Shown here: piece after piece, positions 1 to 9,178 of the stretch
How the letters are laid out: every line of letters starts with the position of its first letter
How positions within the stretch are numbered: position 1 is the stretch's first letter
NCBI RefSeq assembly: GCF_012163135.1
Contig: NZ_JAAVUP010000008.1
Location: forward strand, 1-64,000
Origin: Neoroseomonas oryzicola
Lineage (GTDB): Bacteria > Pseudomonadota > Alphaproteobacteria > Acetobacterales > Acetobacteraceae
Direction: 5' to 3'
Length of the DNA: 64,000 nucleotides
The notes under the pieces: model-generated
Seen by the model: only the letters and a program-made list of their open reading frames with translations
What the model was told of the DNA's origin: nothing
Databases searched by the model: none
Made by a program: the position numbers and the translations under genes

Positions 1-10
1 CCAGCGAAAC

Positions 11-27
11 CCCGCTTCCTCAGCGGG
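11..27. repeat. Short hairpin in the left flank
   Basis: A 6-bp inverted repeat (CCCGCT ... AGCGGG, loop TCCTC) lies at 11-27 in the otherwise featureless first 113 bases. There is no run of T on either side, so it is a weak terminator candidate for the minus-strand epimerase gene. I see no coding signal in 1-113. Confidence 0.25.
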
Positions 28-113
28 CCAACGAACCTAAGGCACCAACCCCAGCCCGTCAACCCCGCCCCACCAGCGGCGTGGCGGGCTTCTATGCCCC
101 CTGGCGAAACCGG

Positions 114-1085
114 TCAACCCCCCTTCCGCCAGGAAAGATACCATTCCGCAAAACGCGGGATCCCGACCTCGATCGAGGTGCGCGGTTCGAAGCCGCACAC
201 CGCGCGGATCGCCTCGATATCGGCGAAGGTTTCCTCGACATCCGTCGCCGGGCGCGGCGTATCGACCACGGCCGCCTTACGCCCCAGCGCCGCTTCCAGA
301 ACCTCGACGAAGCGGCGCACCTCGACGCTGCGGTGGTTGCCGATGTTCAGCAGCCGCGGCGCATCACCGGGGGCCGGATGGTCGAGGCAGCCCAGCACGC
401 CAGCGGCGATGTCCTCGACGAAGGTGAAGTCCCGCTTCAGCCGCCCGCCATCGTAGAGGGTGATCGGCCGGCCGGAGAGAATCGCATCCGCAAACAGCCA
501 GGGCGCCATATCTGGCCGCCCCCACGGTCCATAGACCGTGAAGAACCGAAGCCCGGTCTGCGGCAGCCCGAACAGGTGCGCGTAGGATTCGCTGATCAGC
601 TCGGCCGAACGCTTGGTCGCGGCATAGAGCGATACCGGGTGATCGACCCGGTCCGATTCGGCGAAAGGCAGCTTGCGGTTGCCGCCATAGACCGAGGAGG
701 ACGACGCATAGACGAAATGATCGACCCGCTTCAGGCGTCGCGAGGCTTCGAGCATCACGAGATGCCCCATCACGTTCGCCTGGACGTAGGCATAGGGATC
801 GACCAGCGAATGCCGCACCCCCGGCTGAGCCGCGAGGTGTACGATTCGCGTCGCGTCCGGTTCCCGTTCCGCCAGCGACAGCATCGCCTCGCGATCCGCC
901 ACATCGGCCTCGACGAAGGCAAAACCGGCGTGGCCCTCCAGCCGGGCCAGGCGCGCCCGCTTCAGCCGGACGTCGTAGTAGGTCGAGAGGTTGTCGACGC
1001 CGATCACCCGCTCCCCGCGCGCGACGAGCGACTCGGCGACATGCATGCCGATGAAGCCCGCCGCGCCGGTCACCAGGACGGTCAT
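114..1085 (-). CDS. NAD-dependent epimerase, UDP-glucuronate 4-epimerase-like
   Basis: A 323-residue short-chain extended SDR. The N-terminus has the NAD-binding GxxGxxG motif (G7, G10, G13), and Y154/K158 form the YxxxK catalytic pair after an SSSSVYG stretch. The block reading LRFFTVYGPWGRPDMA is characteristic of UDP-glucuronate 4-epimerases, which make UDP-galacturonate for cell-surface polysaccharide. The open frame runs further upstream, but I placed the start at the ATG that overlaps the stop of the GmhA-like gene (ATGA); this also puts the Rossmann motif at the usual distance. Translational coupling to the isomerase suggests both serve envelope sugar synthesis. A related 4-epimerase or dehydratase specificity cannot be excluded from sequence alone. 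Confidence 0.85.
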   Translation of the reverse strand: MTVLVTGAAGFIGMHVAESLVARGERVIGVDNLSTYYDVRLKRARLARLEGHAGFAFVEADVADREAMLSLAEREPDATRIVHLAAQPGVRHSLVDPYAYVQANVMGHLVMLEASRRLKRVDHFVYASSSSVYGGNRKLPFAESDRVDHPVSLYAATKRSAELISESYAHLFGLPQTGLRFFTVYGPWGRPDMAPWLFADAILSGRPITLYDGGRLKRDFTFVEDIAAGVLGCLDHPAPGDAPRLLNIGNHRSVEVRRFVEVLEAALGRKAAVVDTPRPATDVEETFADIEAIRAVCGFEPRTSIEVGIPRFAEWYLSWRKGG

Positions 1086-1666
1086 GCGCGGATCAGCCGG
1101 TCCTCGAGCAATTCCATCACGGCATGCCCCAGCGCGATGTGCGCTTCCTGCACCCGTGCCGTCACCGGGCTCGGCACCAGCAACACATGGTCGCACAGCG
1201 CCCTCGCCGGCCCGCCATCCACGCCGAGCATCCCGACCGTGACGATGCCCATCTCCCGCGCCGTCTCGAAGGCCCGCAGCACGTTGGGGGACTTGCCGCT
1301 CGTCGTTATGCCGAACAGGACGTCGCCCCTTCGTCCAAGGCCGGACAGCGGCCGCGCGAAGACCTGCTCGAAGCCGTAATCATTGCCCCCGGCCGTCAGC
1401 GCCGTCGGGTCGAGCGTCAACGCGATAGCGGGCCAGGATGCCCGCTCCACACTGGACCGCAGGCGGATCAACAGCTCGGTCGCGAGATGCTGCGCATCTG
1501 CCGCGCTGCCGCCATTGCCGCAGAAGAACAGCCGCCCGCCGCCGCGAATCGCCGCCTCGCAGGCCGCGACGACTCCGAGCACGGCATCCGCGGCCTCGCC
1601 CGCGAGGCGACGCCGCAGCACGGCGCCCTCCTCCATCATCGCCGCGAAGCGGGCGGCCTCGTCCAT
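1082..1666 (-). CDS. gmhA: Phosphoheptose isomerase-like SIS-domain protein
   Basis: A 194-residue single SIS-domain protein of the length usual for GmhA, which converts sedoheptulose 7-phosphate to D-glycero-D-manno-heptose 7-phosphate, the first step to LPS heptose. The sugar-phosphate loop reads FCGNGGSAADAQHLATEL near residues 48-65, and ITTSGKSPNVLRA follows near residue 120; both are typical of the family. It starts one base after the stop of the upstream Bug binding protein and overlaps the epimerase start by four bases, so the three genes look co-transcribed. Other heptose genes (hldE, gmhB) are not in the window. DiaA-type SIS proteins are the main alternative. Confidence 0.82.
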   Translation of the reverse strand: MDEAARFAAMMEEGAVLRRRLAGEAADAVLGVVAACEAAIRGGGRLFFCGNGGSAADAQHLATELLIRLRSSVERASWPAIALTLDPTALTAGGNDYGFEQVFARPLSGLGRRGDVLFGITTSGKSPNVLRAFETAREMGIVTVGMLGVDGGPARALCDHVLLVPSPVTARVQEAHIALGHAVMELLEDRLIRA

Positions 1667-1667
1667 C

Positions 1668-2636
1668 TCAGCTGTCCGCGGTGATGCCGTTGGTGCGGAT
1701 CACGCGACCCCACTTGTCGATCTCGGCCGCGAGGAACCTCCCGCACACCTCGGGCGAGGAGGCCTGTACGTCGCAGCCCTGCTCCTCGATCTTCGCCTTC
1801 ACATCGGGGTCGAGCACGGCACGCGTCAACGCCTCGTGCATCCTGCGCATGATCGGCTCCGGCGTGCCGGCGCGGCCGAGGAAGGCCCACCAGGTCGGCG
1901 CCTCGAAATCCGCGAGGCCCTGCTGGGCGAAGGAGCGCACGCCGGGCACGTGACGCGTCTCCTCCTTCGTCGTCACGCCGAGCGGCCGCAGGATGCCGCT
2001 GCGGATGTGCTGGCTGATGATGACGACGTTCGACATGAAAAGCGGCACGTTGCCCGCGACCGCGTCCTGCACGGCAGGCCCGCCGCCGCGATAGGGCACA
2101 TGGGTCAGCCGGATGCCGGCCTCGCTCGTCAGCAGCGTCGTCGAGACATGCGCCAGGCCCCCCACGCCCGAGGTGGCGTAGCCGATCGTGTCCGGCGCGC
2201 GCTTCGCCGCATCGACCACGTCCTGGAAGGTCCGGTACGGCGTGTCCTTGTGCGCCACGAGTGCGAGCGGTCCCGTCGCCACCAAGCTGACCGGCGCGAA
2301 GGCCTCCATCGCCCGGTAGGGCAGGCGCATGACGGTCTGGTTCGTCGCCTCGTTGTCGTAGGCGAGCATCCAGGTGTAGCCGTCGGGCTGGGCGCGGGCC
2401 ATCTCGATCCCGCCGATCGACCCGGAAGCGCCGCCGCGGTTGTCGATGATGACCGGCTTGCCGAGACCCTCGGACAGCTTCGCCTGGAACAGACGCGCAA
2501 TGGTGTCGGTCGACCCGCCCGGCGGGAACGGAATGATCACGCGCACCGGTCGCTCGGGCCAATTGCCCTGGGCCAGCCCCAACCGCGGAGCGGCGAGCCC
2601 AACGGCCGCGATGGCCAGCATTGCGCGACGATTCAT
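1668..2636 (-). CDS. Bug/TctC-family periplasmic binding protein
   Basis: A 322-residue tripartite tricarboxylate transporter binding protein. It begins with a twin-arginine-looking signal peptide (MNRRAMLAIAAVGLAAP) and then the family hallmark VRVIIPFPPGGSTDTIAR. The Bug fold captures carboxylates such as citrate, nicotinate or glutarate in the periplasm. I moved the start from an upstream in-frame codon to this ATG because it opens directly into the signal peptide. No TctA/TctB membrane genes accompany it. The LysR gene upstream on the same strand (gap 57 bp) may control it. The ligand cannot be read from the sequence, and the 1-bp spacing to a sugar-phosphate isomerase gene is unexpected for the family. 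Confidence 0.88.
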   Translation of the reverse strand: MNRRAMLAIAAVGLAAPRLGLAQGNWPERPVRVIIPFPPGGSTDTIARLFQAKLSEGLGKPVIIDNRGGASGSIGGIEMARAQPDGYTWMLAYDNEATNQTVMRLPYRAMEAFAPVSLVATGPLALVAHKDTPYRTFQDVVDAAKRAPDTIGYATSGVGGLAHVSTTLLTSEAGIRLTHVPYRGGGPAVQDAVAGNVPLFMSNVVIISQHIRSGILRPLGVTTKEETRHVPGVRSFAQQGLADFEAPTWWAFLGRAGTPEPIMRRMHEALTRAVLDPDVKAKIEEQGCDVQASSPEVCGRFLAAEIDKWGRVIRTNGITADS

Positions 2637-2693
2637 CCCTGGGCACTCCCGATAGCAACGTTGCGGGGCAGATGACACGGCGGCGCGGCGCGC

Positions 2694-3578
2694 TCAAGAC
2701 TGGGTGACCGCGGCCTCCGCGAATCCGGCCCGTATCGCTTCGGCAAGGGTCTCGACGACCGAGCTGCTGCCGGCGCCGGTGAAAAGCAGGATCGCGAAGT
2801 CGGGCAGCGAAGGCATCCCGTCCTCGGCCCCGAGGAACCGAAGCCCGGACGGCAGCGGCCCCGGCAGCCCGATGGTGACCGCAAGCCCAGCCAACGCCGG
2901 CGCCAGCGTCCCGGCCTGGGAGGTGCTGGTATAGGCGACGCGCCAAGGCAGGCCGGCCTCGTCCAGCGCCTTCACCGCCGCCCGGTGCCAGACGCAGCGC
3001 GGCTGCGCGGTGGCAAGCGGGATCGGGGACCGACGATGCGTCGCGTGCTGGGTCGACCCGATCCAGCGCAGCCCGGCGCGCCACAGCGGCTGCCCCATCA
3101 TCCCCGGCCTTTCATTGCCCTCGGAGAGCAGCGTCAGGTCGATCTCGTCATCCTCGAGTCGCTGGACCAACTCGTTGGATGGCGCACAGGTGACCTCGAC
3201 CTCGACCGCCGGATGGACCTCGGCAAAGCGAGCCAGGATCCCCGGCAGCCAGCGCAACGCGTAGTCATCCGGGGTGCCGAGCCGCACCGTCCCCGAGACC
3301 GCCGGCGTGCGGAAGGTCGTGACGATCTCGTCATGCATGGCGAGCAACCGCCTGGCCCGGTCGAGCAGCCAAGCGCCATGCGGCGTGGTCTCGACCCCGC
3401 GCGGTCCGCGGAGCAGCAGAGGCTGGCCTAGTGTCTCCTCGAGCCGACGGATCTGCATCGACACCGCGGATTGCGTCCTCCCGACGGCATTGGCCGCGCG
3501 GGTGAAGGACCCGCCCTCCGCGATCAGCACGAAGGAGCGCAGCAGGTCGGGATCGATTCCAGGGGGAATGGACAGCAT
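2694..3578 (-). CDS. LysR-family transcriptional regulator
   Basis: A 294-residue LysR-type regulator. The N-terminal winged helix-turn-helix (about residues 8-66) contains LLRSFVLIAEGGSFTRAAN and then QSAVSMQIRRLEETLG, the classic LTTR recognition region. The C-terminal two-thirds is the effector-binding fold. I chose the ATG opening MLSIPPGIDPDLLR because the helix-turn-helix then sits at the usual distance; the longer open frame would extend into the AT-rich divergent promoter. It stands upstream of the Bug binding protein in the same direction and divergently from the DUF1127 gene. The inducer is unknown. Confidence 0.9.
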   Translation of the reverse strand: MLSIPPGIDPDLLRSFVLIAEGGSFTRAANAVGRTQSAVSMQIRRLEETLGQPLLLRGPRGVETTPHGAWLLDRARRLLAMHDEIVTTFRTPAVSGTVRLGTPDDYALRWLPGILARFAEVHPAVEVEVTCAPSNELVQRLEDDEIDLTLLSEGNERPGMMGQPLWRAGLRWIGSTQHATHRRSPIPLATAQPRCVWHRAAVKALDEAGLPWRVAYTSTSQAGTLAPALAGLAVTIGLPGPLPSGLRFLGAEDGMPSLPDFAILLFTGAGSSSVVETLAEAIRAGFAEAAVTQS

Positions 3579-3602
3579 GGAATTGCCCTCCAGGCAGTCG
3601 AT

Positions 3603-3617
3603 ATCAATGATGCTGAT
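3603..3617. promoter_or_regulatory. Candidate LysR operator (T-N11-A)
   Basis: The divergent gap between the LysR and DUF1127 genes holds ATCA-N7-TGAT at 3603-3617, an interrupted dyad of the T-N11-A form bound by LysR regulators. The surrounding stretch (about 3598-3650) is clearly AT-richer than its neighbours, as expected for a promoter. Autoregulation is inferred only from position and motif. Confidence 0.35.
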
Positions 3618-3700
3618 CTTTAACGTCAAGCGATTTCGTTTTTCTGATGCTGCATGTGCTGCCAAGTTCCGGGCCCAGGCGCTTTCAGGAGGACCGCCAC

Positions 3701-3922
3701 ATGACGACCCGCAGCCTTGCCACCACCCTCACCGTCCGGACGCTCGCCGTGCAGGGCACGGCCTGGATCGCCTGGCTGCGACGCGTCCTCCAGGCCGCCG
3801 AGAGCCGCCGCCACCTCGCCGAGATGGATCGCCGGATGCTCTCCGACATCGGCATCACGCGGTCCGAGGCGCTCGAGGAAGCGGCCCGCGCGCCCTGGGA
3901 CCTGACGCCCTCGCGCCGCTGA
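3701..3922 (+). CDS. DUF1127 small basic protein
   Basis: A 73-residue protein. Its C-terminal half carries the DUF1127 signature: a predicted helix rich in Arg and Ala, then LAEMDRRMLSDIGITRSEALEEA. DUF1127 (YjiS-like) proteins are abundant in alphaproteobacteria; some act in RNA turnover or phosphate and stress responses, but the role here is not known. I set the start at the ATG opening MTTRSLATTL, preceded by a good ribosome-binding sequence (CAGGAGGACC). It is divergent from the LysR gene and 79 bp ahead of the Mg-ATPase. Confidence 0.85.
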   Translation: MTTRSLATTLTVRTLAVQGTAWIAWLRRVLQAAESRRHLAEMDRRMLSDIGITRSEALEEAARAPWDLTPSRR

Positions 3923-4001
3923 ACGACCACGGGCATGCGGCGGCGCAAGACGCCGCCGCACCGGCTGCGGCACCATGCTCCGGGATCTTCCGGAGCGCCG
4001 C

Positions 4002-6563
4002 ATGCCCGCCCCCATCCGCCCCGATTTCTGGGCCGCCCCGGCCGAGACGGTCTTCGCCGACCTCAGCGCATCACCGAGCGGGCTGACGCATGAGGACGCC
4101 GCTCAGCGCCTTGCTCTGTACGGGCGCAACAATGCCGGCGCCCCGGCGGCGCGGCGCATCCCCGCCCGCATCCTGGCCCGGCTGACCGAACCGCTCGTCG
4201 CGATCCTGATCGTCGCCGCCCTCATCTCCGGCGCAACCGGGGACTGGGCGAGCTTCACCATCATCCTCTGCATCCTCGCCGCCTCCGTGGCGCTCGACGT
4301 GGTGCAGGAACACCGGGCCGAGGCCGCGGCCGAGGCGCTGCGCCGCTCCGTCGCCATCCATGCCGTCGTATTGCGCGACGGCGCCCCCACGGAGATCCCG
4401 GCCGAGGAGGTCGTCCCCGGCGATATCGTAGACCTCACCGCCGGCGACCTGGTGCCGGCCGACGGCATCGTTCTTTCTGCCCACGCCGCCCAGGCGAATG
4501 AGGCGCTGCTGACCGGCGAGCCCTACCCGGTCGAAAAGCGCCCGGGCCCGGTCGCCGCCGAGACGCCAGCCGAGGCGACCTCGGCCCTGTTCGGCGGCAC
4601 CTCGATCGTCGCCGGCGAGGCCCGGATGCTGGTGGTCGCGACCGGCGCCGCCGCGCGCTTCGGCGGCATCGCCGCGGCGCTCCGGGCCGAGGCCCCGCCC
4701 TCCGCCTTCCAGCGCGGCCTGCACGATTTCGGCGTGCTGATCCTGCGCCTGACCGGCTTCCTCGTGCTCTTCGTGCTGCTGACGCACCTTGTCTCGGGAC
4801 GGCCGGCGCTCGAATCCTTCCTCTTCGCCGTCGCCCTCGCGGTCGGGCTGACGCCCGAGCTGCTGCCGATGGTGATGACCGTGACGCTGTCGCGCGGCGC
4901 GCTGCGCATGGCGGCGCGGCGCGTGGTGGTGAAGCGGCTCGCGGCTGTGCACGACCTCGGTTCGATGGATGTGCTCTGCACCGACAAGACCGGCACGCTG
5001 ACCGAGGCACGCATCGCCCTGGTCGGCCATCCCGGAGCGGACGGCGCGGAGGATCCGCGGGTGCGCGACCTCGCGGCGATCGCGGCCGGGCTGGGCACCG
5101 GGCTGCGCAGCCCGCTGGACGCAGCCATCCTCGCAACCGCGACGCCGGCCGAGGGCTGGCGCCACATCGCCGACGTGCCCTTCACCTTCGACCGCCGGCG
5201 TAATTCGGTGCTCGCCGGCCAGGACGGGCGCCGACTGCTGGTCGTGAAGGGCGCGGCCGAGGAGATCCTGCCCCATTGCATCGCGACCGGCCTGCCGGAC
5301 GGGACGCCCGCACCGCTCGACGCCGCAGGACGCGCGCGGATCGCCGCGCTCGAAGAAGCCAAGGCCGCTGACGGTCTGCGCTGCCTCGCCGTCGCCTGGC
5401 GCGCGATGCCGGTCGACGCCGACGATGCTGCCATCGAGGACGAGACCGACCTCGTCTTCGCCGGCTTCTGCGTCTTCGTCGACCCGCCCAAGGCGGGCGC
5501 GGCGGAGGCGATCGCGCGGCTCGGGCGGCTCGGCGTGCGGGTGAAGATCGTGTCGGGCGATTCGCCAGCCGTGGTGCGACATCTGGTGGACACGCTGGGC
5601 ATCAAGGCGCATGGGCTGCTGACGGGGGCGGAGATCGCGCACCTGTCGGACGGGGCGCTCGCGGCGCAGGCGCTGCGGACCGACCTCTTCGCCCGCGTCT
5701 CCCCGGACCAGAAGACGCGCATCATCCGGGCGCTGAAGGCACGCGGGCATCGCGTCGGTTTCCTGGGTGACGGAATCAACGACGCGCCGGCAATCCATGC
5801 CGCCGATGCCGGCATCTCGGTGGACGGCGCGACCGATGTCGCACGCGCGGCGGCCGACATGATCCTGCTCGACCACGACCTCGGCGTGCTGGCGGACGGC
5901 GTGGAGGAGGGCCGCCGCACCCACGCGAACATCATGAAGTATGTCCGGATGGGCACCTCCTCGAACTTCGGCAACATGCTGTCGATGGCGGTCGCCTCGC
6001 TCGCCATCCCCTTCCTGCCGCTGACGCCGATCCAGGTGCTGCTCAACAACCTGATCTACGACCTGAGCGAGACCGGCATCCCCTTCGATTCAGTCGACCC
6101 GACCGAGGCCGCGCGGCCGCACGGATGGAACATGGCCGAGGTGCTGCGCTTCACCCTGGTGCTCGGGCCGCTCTCCTCGGTCTTCGACCTCGCGACCTTC
6201 GGCATCCTGATCTGGGGCTTCGGCGCGGCGCCGGAGGAATTCCGCACCGCCTGGTTCGTCGAATCCATGGCGACGCAGATCCTGGTGATCTTCCTGATCC
6301 GCACCTCGGCGCCGGCCTGGCGGTCGCGGCCGAACCCGATCCTGGTCGCGACCTCGCTCGGCGCGCTGGCCGTCGCGCTGCTGCTGGCACTGACGCCGGT
6401 CGGCGCGGCCTTCGGCTTCGCGCCGCTGCCCGGGTCGCTGCTGCTCGCGATGGGCGGGCTGGTGGTGCTGTACTTGGCGGCAGCCGAGATGCTGAAGCGC
6501 GTGGCGATGGCATCACCGCGGCCGCATGGCCGCCACACGCACCGACACCTCAGCGCATCGTGA
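4002..6563 (+). CDS. mgtA: Magnesium-translocating P-type ATPase
   Basis: An 853-residue P-type ATPase of subgroup IIIB. The order is an N-terminal cytosolic segment, an actuator domain with [10 protein letters not shown], membrane segments including [12 protein letters not shown] (the MgtA/MgtB form of the M4 helix), the phosphorylation motif [10 protein letters not shown] with the aspartate at residue 328, the hinge [11 protein letters not shown], and six C-terminal helices. MgtA-type pumps bring Mg2+ into the cytoplasm at the expense of ATP. The chosen ATG ([10 protein letters not shown]) has GGAG seven bases upstream. The 3' end overlaps the convergent cysE gene by 14 bases. No Mg-sensing leader is recognisable. 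The length fits MgtA, and the M4 motif argues against a Ca2+ or heavy-metal pump. Confidence 0.9.
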   Translation: MPAPIRPDFWAAPAETVFADLSASPSGLTHEDAAQRLALYGRNNAGAPAARRIPARILARLTEPLVAILIVAALISGATGDWASFTIILCILAASVALDVVQEHRAEAAAEALRRSVAIHAVVLRDGAPTEIPAEEVVPGDIVDLTAGDLVPADGIVLSAHAAQANEALLTGEPYPVEKRPGPVAAETPAEATSALFGGTSIVAGEARMLVVATGAAARFGGIAAALRAEAPPSAFQRGLHDFGVLILRLTGFLVLFVLLTHLVSGRPALESFLFAVALAVGLTPELLPMVMTVTLSRGALRMAARRVVVKRLAAVHDLGSMDVLCTDKTGTLTEARIALVGHPGADGAEDPRVRDLAAIAAGLGTGLRSPLDAAILATATPAEGWRHIADVPFTFDRRRNSVLAGQDGRRLLVVKGAAEEILPHCIATGLPDGTPAPLDAAGRARIAALEEAKAADGLRCLAVAWRAMPVDADDAAIEDETDLVFAGFCVFVDPPKAGAAEAIARLGRLGVRVKIVSGDSPAVVRHLVDTLGIKAHGLLTGAEIAHLSDGALAAQALRTDLFARVSPDQKTRIIRALKARGHRVGFLGDGINDAPAIHAADAGISVDGATDVARAAADMILLDHDLGVLADGVEEGRRTHANIMKYVRMGTSSNFGNMLSMAVASLAIPFLPLTPIQVLLNNLIYDLSETGIPFDSVDPTEAARPHGWNMAEVLRFTLVLGPLSSVFDLATFGILIWGFGAAPEEFRTAWFVESMATQILVIFLIRTSAPAWRSRPNPILVATSLGALAVALLLALTPVGAAFGFAPLPGSLLLAMGGLVVLYLAAAEMLKRVAMASPRPHGRHTHRHLSAS

Positions 6564-7203
6564 CGGGCTGGCGTTCCAGTTCCGCGACGCGCGAACGCAG
6601 CGCGGCAAGTTCCGCCCGCATCGCCGCGATCTGCTCGCCCACCGGATCGTCCTCGGGGTGCGTGATGCCATAGCCGACGGTCGGGTCGGCGCAGAGCGAG
6701 CCGGCCGGCGGCCGTGCGGGGATGCCGACGACGGTGCAGCCCGCGGGAACGTCCTTCGTCACCACGGCATTGGCGCCGATGCGCGCCCCGTCACCCACCA
6801 GGATCGGCCCGAGCACCTGCGCCCCCGCGCCGATCGCCACCCCGTTGCCGACCGTCGGGTGCCGCTTGCCGGGCTGGCCCGACAGACCGCCGAGCGTGAC
6901 GCCGTGATAGATCAGCACGTCGTCGCCGATTTCCGCCGTCTCGCCGATCACCACGCCCATGCCGTGGTCGATGAACAACCGTCGCCCGATCCGCGCACCG
7001 GGATGGATCTCGATCCCCGTGAGGAAGCGGCCGATATGCGAGACGAAGCGCGCGAGCCCCTTCAGCCCCGACCGCCACAGCCCATGCGCCAAGCGGTGCC
7101 AGAGCACGGCATGCAGCCCGGCGTAGCAGAGGATCGCCTCCGGCCAGGACGGCCGCGCCGGGTCGCGGTTGCGGATCGTGCGCGCGAGTTCGACGGCTTC
7201 CAT
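6550..7203 (-). CDS. cysE: Serine O-acetyltransferase
   Basis: A 217-residue enzyme that acetylates serine with acetyl-CoA to O-acetylserine, the precursor of cysteine. The N-terminal helical half leads into left-handed beta-helix hexapeptide repeats. The diagnostic parts are [19 protein letters not shown] (catalytic His), [15 protein letters not shown] and [17 protein letters not shown]. It is of the shorter EpsC/CysE type. The start lies four bases after the stop of cysK, so the two enzymes of cysteine synthesis are made from one transcript, and the 3' end overlaps mgtA convergently. Confidence 0.93.
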   Translation of the reverse strand: MEAVELARTIRNRDPARPSWPEAILCYAGLHAVLWHRLAHGLWRSGLKGLARFVSHIGRFLTGIEIHPGARIGRRLFIDHGMGVVIGETAEIGDDVLIYHGVTLGGLSGQPGKRHPTVGNGVAIGAGAQVLGPILVGDGARIGANAVVTKDVPAGCTVVGIPARPPAGSLCADPTVGYGITHPEDDPVGEQIAAMRAELAALRSRVAELERQPVTMR

Positions 7204-7207
7204 GGGA

Positions 7208-8230
7208 TCACGCCAGCCAGGGCGGCACGGGCAGGCCCTTGCCGCGCAGGAATTCCGGATTGAACAGCTTGGACTGGTAACGGGCGCCGCCGTCGCAGAG
7301 CAGCGTCACGATGCGGTGCCCAGGACCGAGCGCCTTCGCCACCTTGATCGCCGCCGCAACGTTGATGCCGGCCGAACCGCCGATCGAGATCCCCTCATGG
7401 ATCTGCAGATCGAAGACCTGCTCCAGCGCTTCCTCATCCGTCACCTGCACGGCGTCGTCGATCAGCGCGCGGTCGGGCTCGAGGTTGCCGGGCACGCGGG
7501 CGGCCTGGCCGATACCCTCGGTGATCGAGTTGCCCTCAGCCTTCAGCGTGCCGGTCTTCACCCAGGAATAGAGCGCGCTGCCCATCGGATCCGCGAGGAC
7601 GATGCGCACACCCGGCTTCCGCGCCTTCAGCGCCCGCGCCACGCCGGCGAGCGAACCGCCGGTGCCGCAGGAACAGGTAAAGGCGTCCACACGCCCATCC
7701 GTCTGGGTCCAGATCTCCGGGCCCGTCGTCGCCTCATGCGCGGCACGGTTCGCCGTGTTGTCGAACTGGTTGGCATGGACGGCGCCGAGTTCCTCGGCGA
7801 GTCGCCGGCTGAAATGGACGTAGTTGCCAGGATCGGAATAGGGCTTCGCCGGCACCAGGCGCAGGTCGGCGCCGATCATGCGCAGGAAGTCGATCTTCTC
7901 GCGGCTCTGGGTCTCAGGGATGACGATGACGGCGCGATAGCCGCGCGCATTGGCCACCAGGGTGATGCCGATTCCGGTGTTGCCCGCGGTGCCCTCCACG
8001 ATCGTGCCCGGCTTGCCGGGAGTGAGCAGGCCGCGCTTCTCGGCATCGAGGATGATGCCGAGTCCCGCGCGGTCCTTCACGGACCCGCCGGGGTTCATGA
8101 ACTCCGCCTTGCCGAGGATCTCGCAGCCCGTCGCCGCGCTGGCCCTCCGCAGGCGGATCAGCGGCGTGTTGCCGACCGCGCCTTCGAAACCGTCCACGAT
8201 GCCGGTGGCCGGGGGCGGGACTGCGTCCAT
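7208..8230 (-). CDS. cysK: Cysteine synthase A (O-acetylserine sulfhydrylase)
   Basis: A 340-residue PLP-dependent fold-type II enzyme that makes cysteine from O-acetylserine and sulfide. The PLP lysine is K52 in [11 protein letters not shown]. The phosphate and substrate loops are GTAGNTGIG (the usual S of TSGNTG is A here) and [12 protein letters not shown]. The C-terminal [11 protein letters not shown] is also conserved. It precedes cysE by four bases. The protein is a little longer than E. coli CysK (323 aa). The TAGNTG variant and a long insert about residues 200-230 recall the branch that includes some cystathionine beta-synthase-like proteins, so the exact thiol donor is not fully certain. 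Confidence 0.88.
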   Translation of the reverse strand: MDAVPPPATGIVDGFEGAVGNTPLIRLRRASAATGCEILGKAEFMNPGGSVKDRAGLGIILDAEKRGLLTPGKPGTIVEGTAGNTGIGITLVANARGYRAVIVIPETQSREKIDFLRMIGADLRLVPAKPYSDPGNYVHFSRRLAEELGAVHANQFDNTANRAAHEATTGPEIWTQTDGRVDAFTCSCGTGGSLAGVARALKARKPGVRIVLADPMGSALYSWVKTGTLKAEGNSITEGIGQAARVPGNLEPDRALIDDAVQVTDEEALEQVFDLQIHEGISIGGSAGINVAAAIKVAKALGPGHRIVTLLCDGGARYQSKLFNPEFLRGKGLPVPPWLA

Positions 8231-8400
8231 GAGGGGCGTTCCTTACTCTCTTATAGGGTGATGGTCGGGTGGCGCGCGCGGCGGGACAAGGGGCAGGAAA
8301 TCCTTTCTCCTGAAGGCTTTGCGGGCAGAAATCCTTGGCGTTTCCACCCACCGCGAGGCCAAACCATCCGCGGTCCTTGACCTTCTGGCAGGCGATACGA

Positions 8401-8415
8401 GAACATAAAGCGAAC
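8401..8415 (+). promoter_or_regulatory. LexA (SOS) box of alphaproteobacterial type
   Basis: GAAC at 8401-8404 and GAAC at 8412-8415 are separated by exactly seven bases. This direct repeat is the known alphaproteobacterial LexA operator (GTTC-N7-GTTC, or GAAC-N7-GAAC on the other strand). It ends 22 bases before the imuA start codon and near a possible -35 (TTGACC, 8377-8382), so LexA bound here would block the cassette until DNA damage. Confidence 0.85.
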
Positions 8416-8437
8416 ATCAACGGCCCCATCCCAGGCC

Positions 8438-9178
8438 ATGTCCGCCCCCCCGACCCAAGCCCCGCTCGACCGTCCCGCCCTGATCTCCGCGCTGCGCGCC
8501 CGCATCGCGCGGCTGGAACGCGCCGGCGCGGCCGAGGCCCTGGCGGCCCGCGGGGAGGAAGTGGTCCCGCTCTCCCCCGCCATCGACGCCGCGCTGCCCT
8601 GGGGCGGCCTGCCGCGGGCGGCCCTGCACGAGGTGCTGGCCGCCGAACCCGGCGCGGCCGCTGGCTTCGCCGCGCTGGTGCTGGCGCGCGCCGGCGGCAC
8701 CGTGCTCTGGATCGCGCCGGAGCCGGATGCCTGGCCGCCGGGCCTCGCACGCTTCGGCCTCTCCCCCGCGCAGCTCGTCCTGGTGCGCGCGCCGCGCGAA
8801 CAGGACGCCCTCTGGGCCATGGAGGAGACCCTCCGCTGCCCCGCCGTCGGCGCCGCGCTGCTGGTCGCGGGCGATCTCGACCTCACCGCGGCCCGTCGCC
8901 TGCAACTGGCAGCCGAGGCCGGTGGCGTGCTCGGCCTGCTGCTGCGGCCGGACGAGGACAACGCCGCCCCGACTGCCGCCCTGACCCGCTGGCGCATCGG
9001 CGCCGCGCCCTCCGGCAGCCGCAGCCCGCATGACCTCGGGGATCCGGCCTGGGCGCTCGACCTGCTGCGCTGCCGCGGCGGCAAGCCGGCCACCTGGCGC
9101 GCGGCCTGGCACGGCGACCGGCTGGTGACCGAGGACGGGGCGGCGGCGCGGAACGCGCCGGCACGGAGGCGGGCGTGA
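8438..9178 (+). CDS. imuA: SOS mutagenesis accessory protein ImuA
   Basis: A 246-residue RecA-like protein, first gene of the imuA-imuB-dnaE2 cassette that carries out damage-induced error-prone synthesis across lesions. Visible family features are an N-terminal ALRARIARLE helix, LPWGGLPRAALHEVLA near residues 53-68, and a RecA-core region with VLWIAPEPDAWPPGLARFGL. As in other ImuA proteins the Walker A loop is not intact. It follows a LexA box and overlaps imuB (GTGA). In Caulobacter and mycobacteria (ImuA') the protein bridges ImuB and DnaE2; a contact to RecA is proposed. Confidence 0.88.
   Translation: MSAPPTQAPLDRPALISALRARIARLERAGAAEALAARGEEVVPLSPAIDAALPWGGLPRAALHEVLAAEPGAAAGFAALVLARAGGTVLWIAPEPDAWPPGLARFGLSPAQLVLVRAPREQDALWAMEETLRCPAVGAALLVAGDLDLTAARRLQLAAEAGGVLGLLLRPDEDNAAPTAALTRWRIGAAPSGSRSPHDLGDPAWALDLLRCRGGKPATWRAAWHGDRLVTEDGAAARNAPARRRA

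Noticed and set aside
1-113. Possible end of another gene at the left edge
   Set aside because: No frame with coding composition; only a weak hairpin is present.
8231-8400. Possible riboswitch upstream of cysK
   Set aside because: Short repeated GAAATCCTT elements are present, but I could not build a SAM- or cysteine-type fold with conserved pairing.
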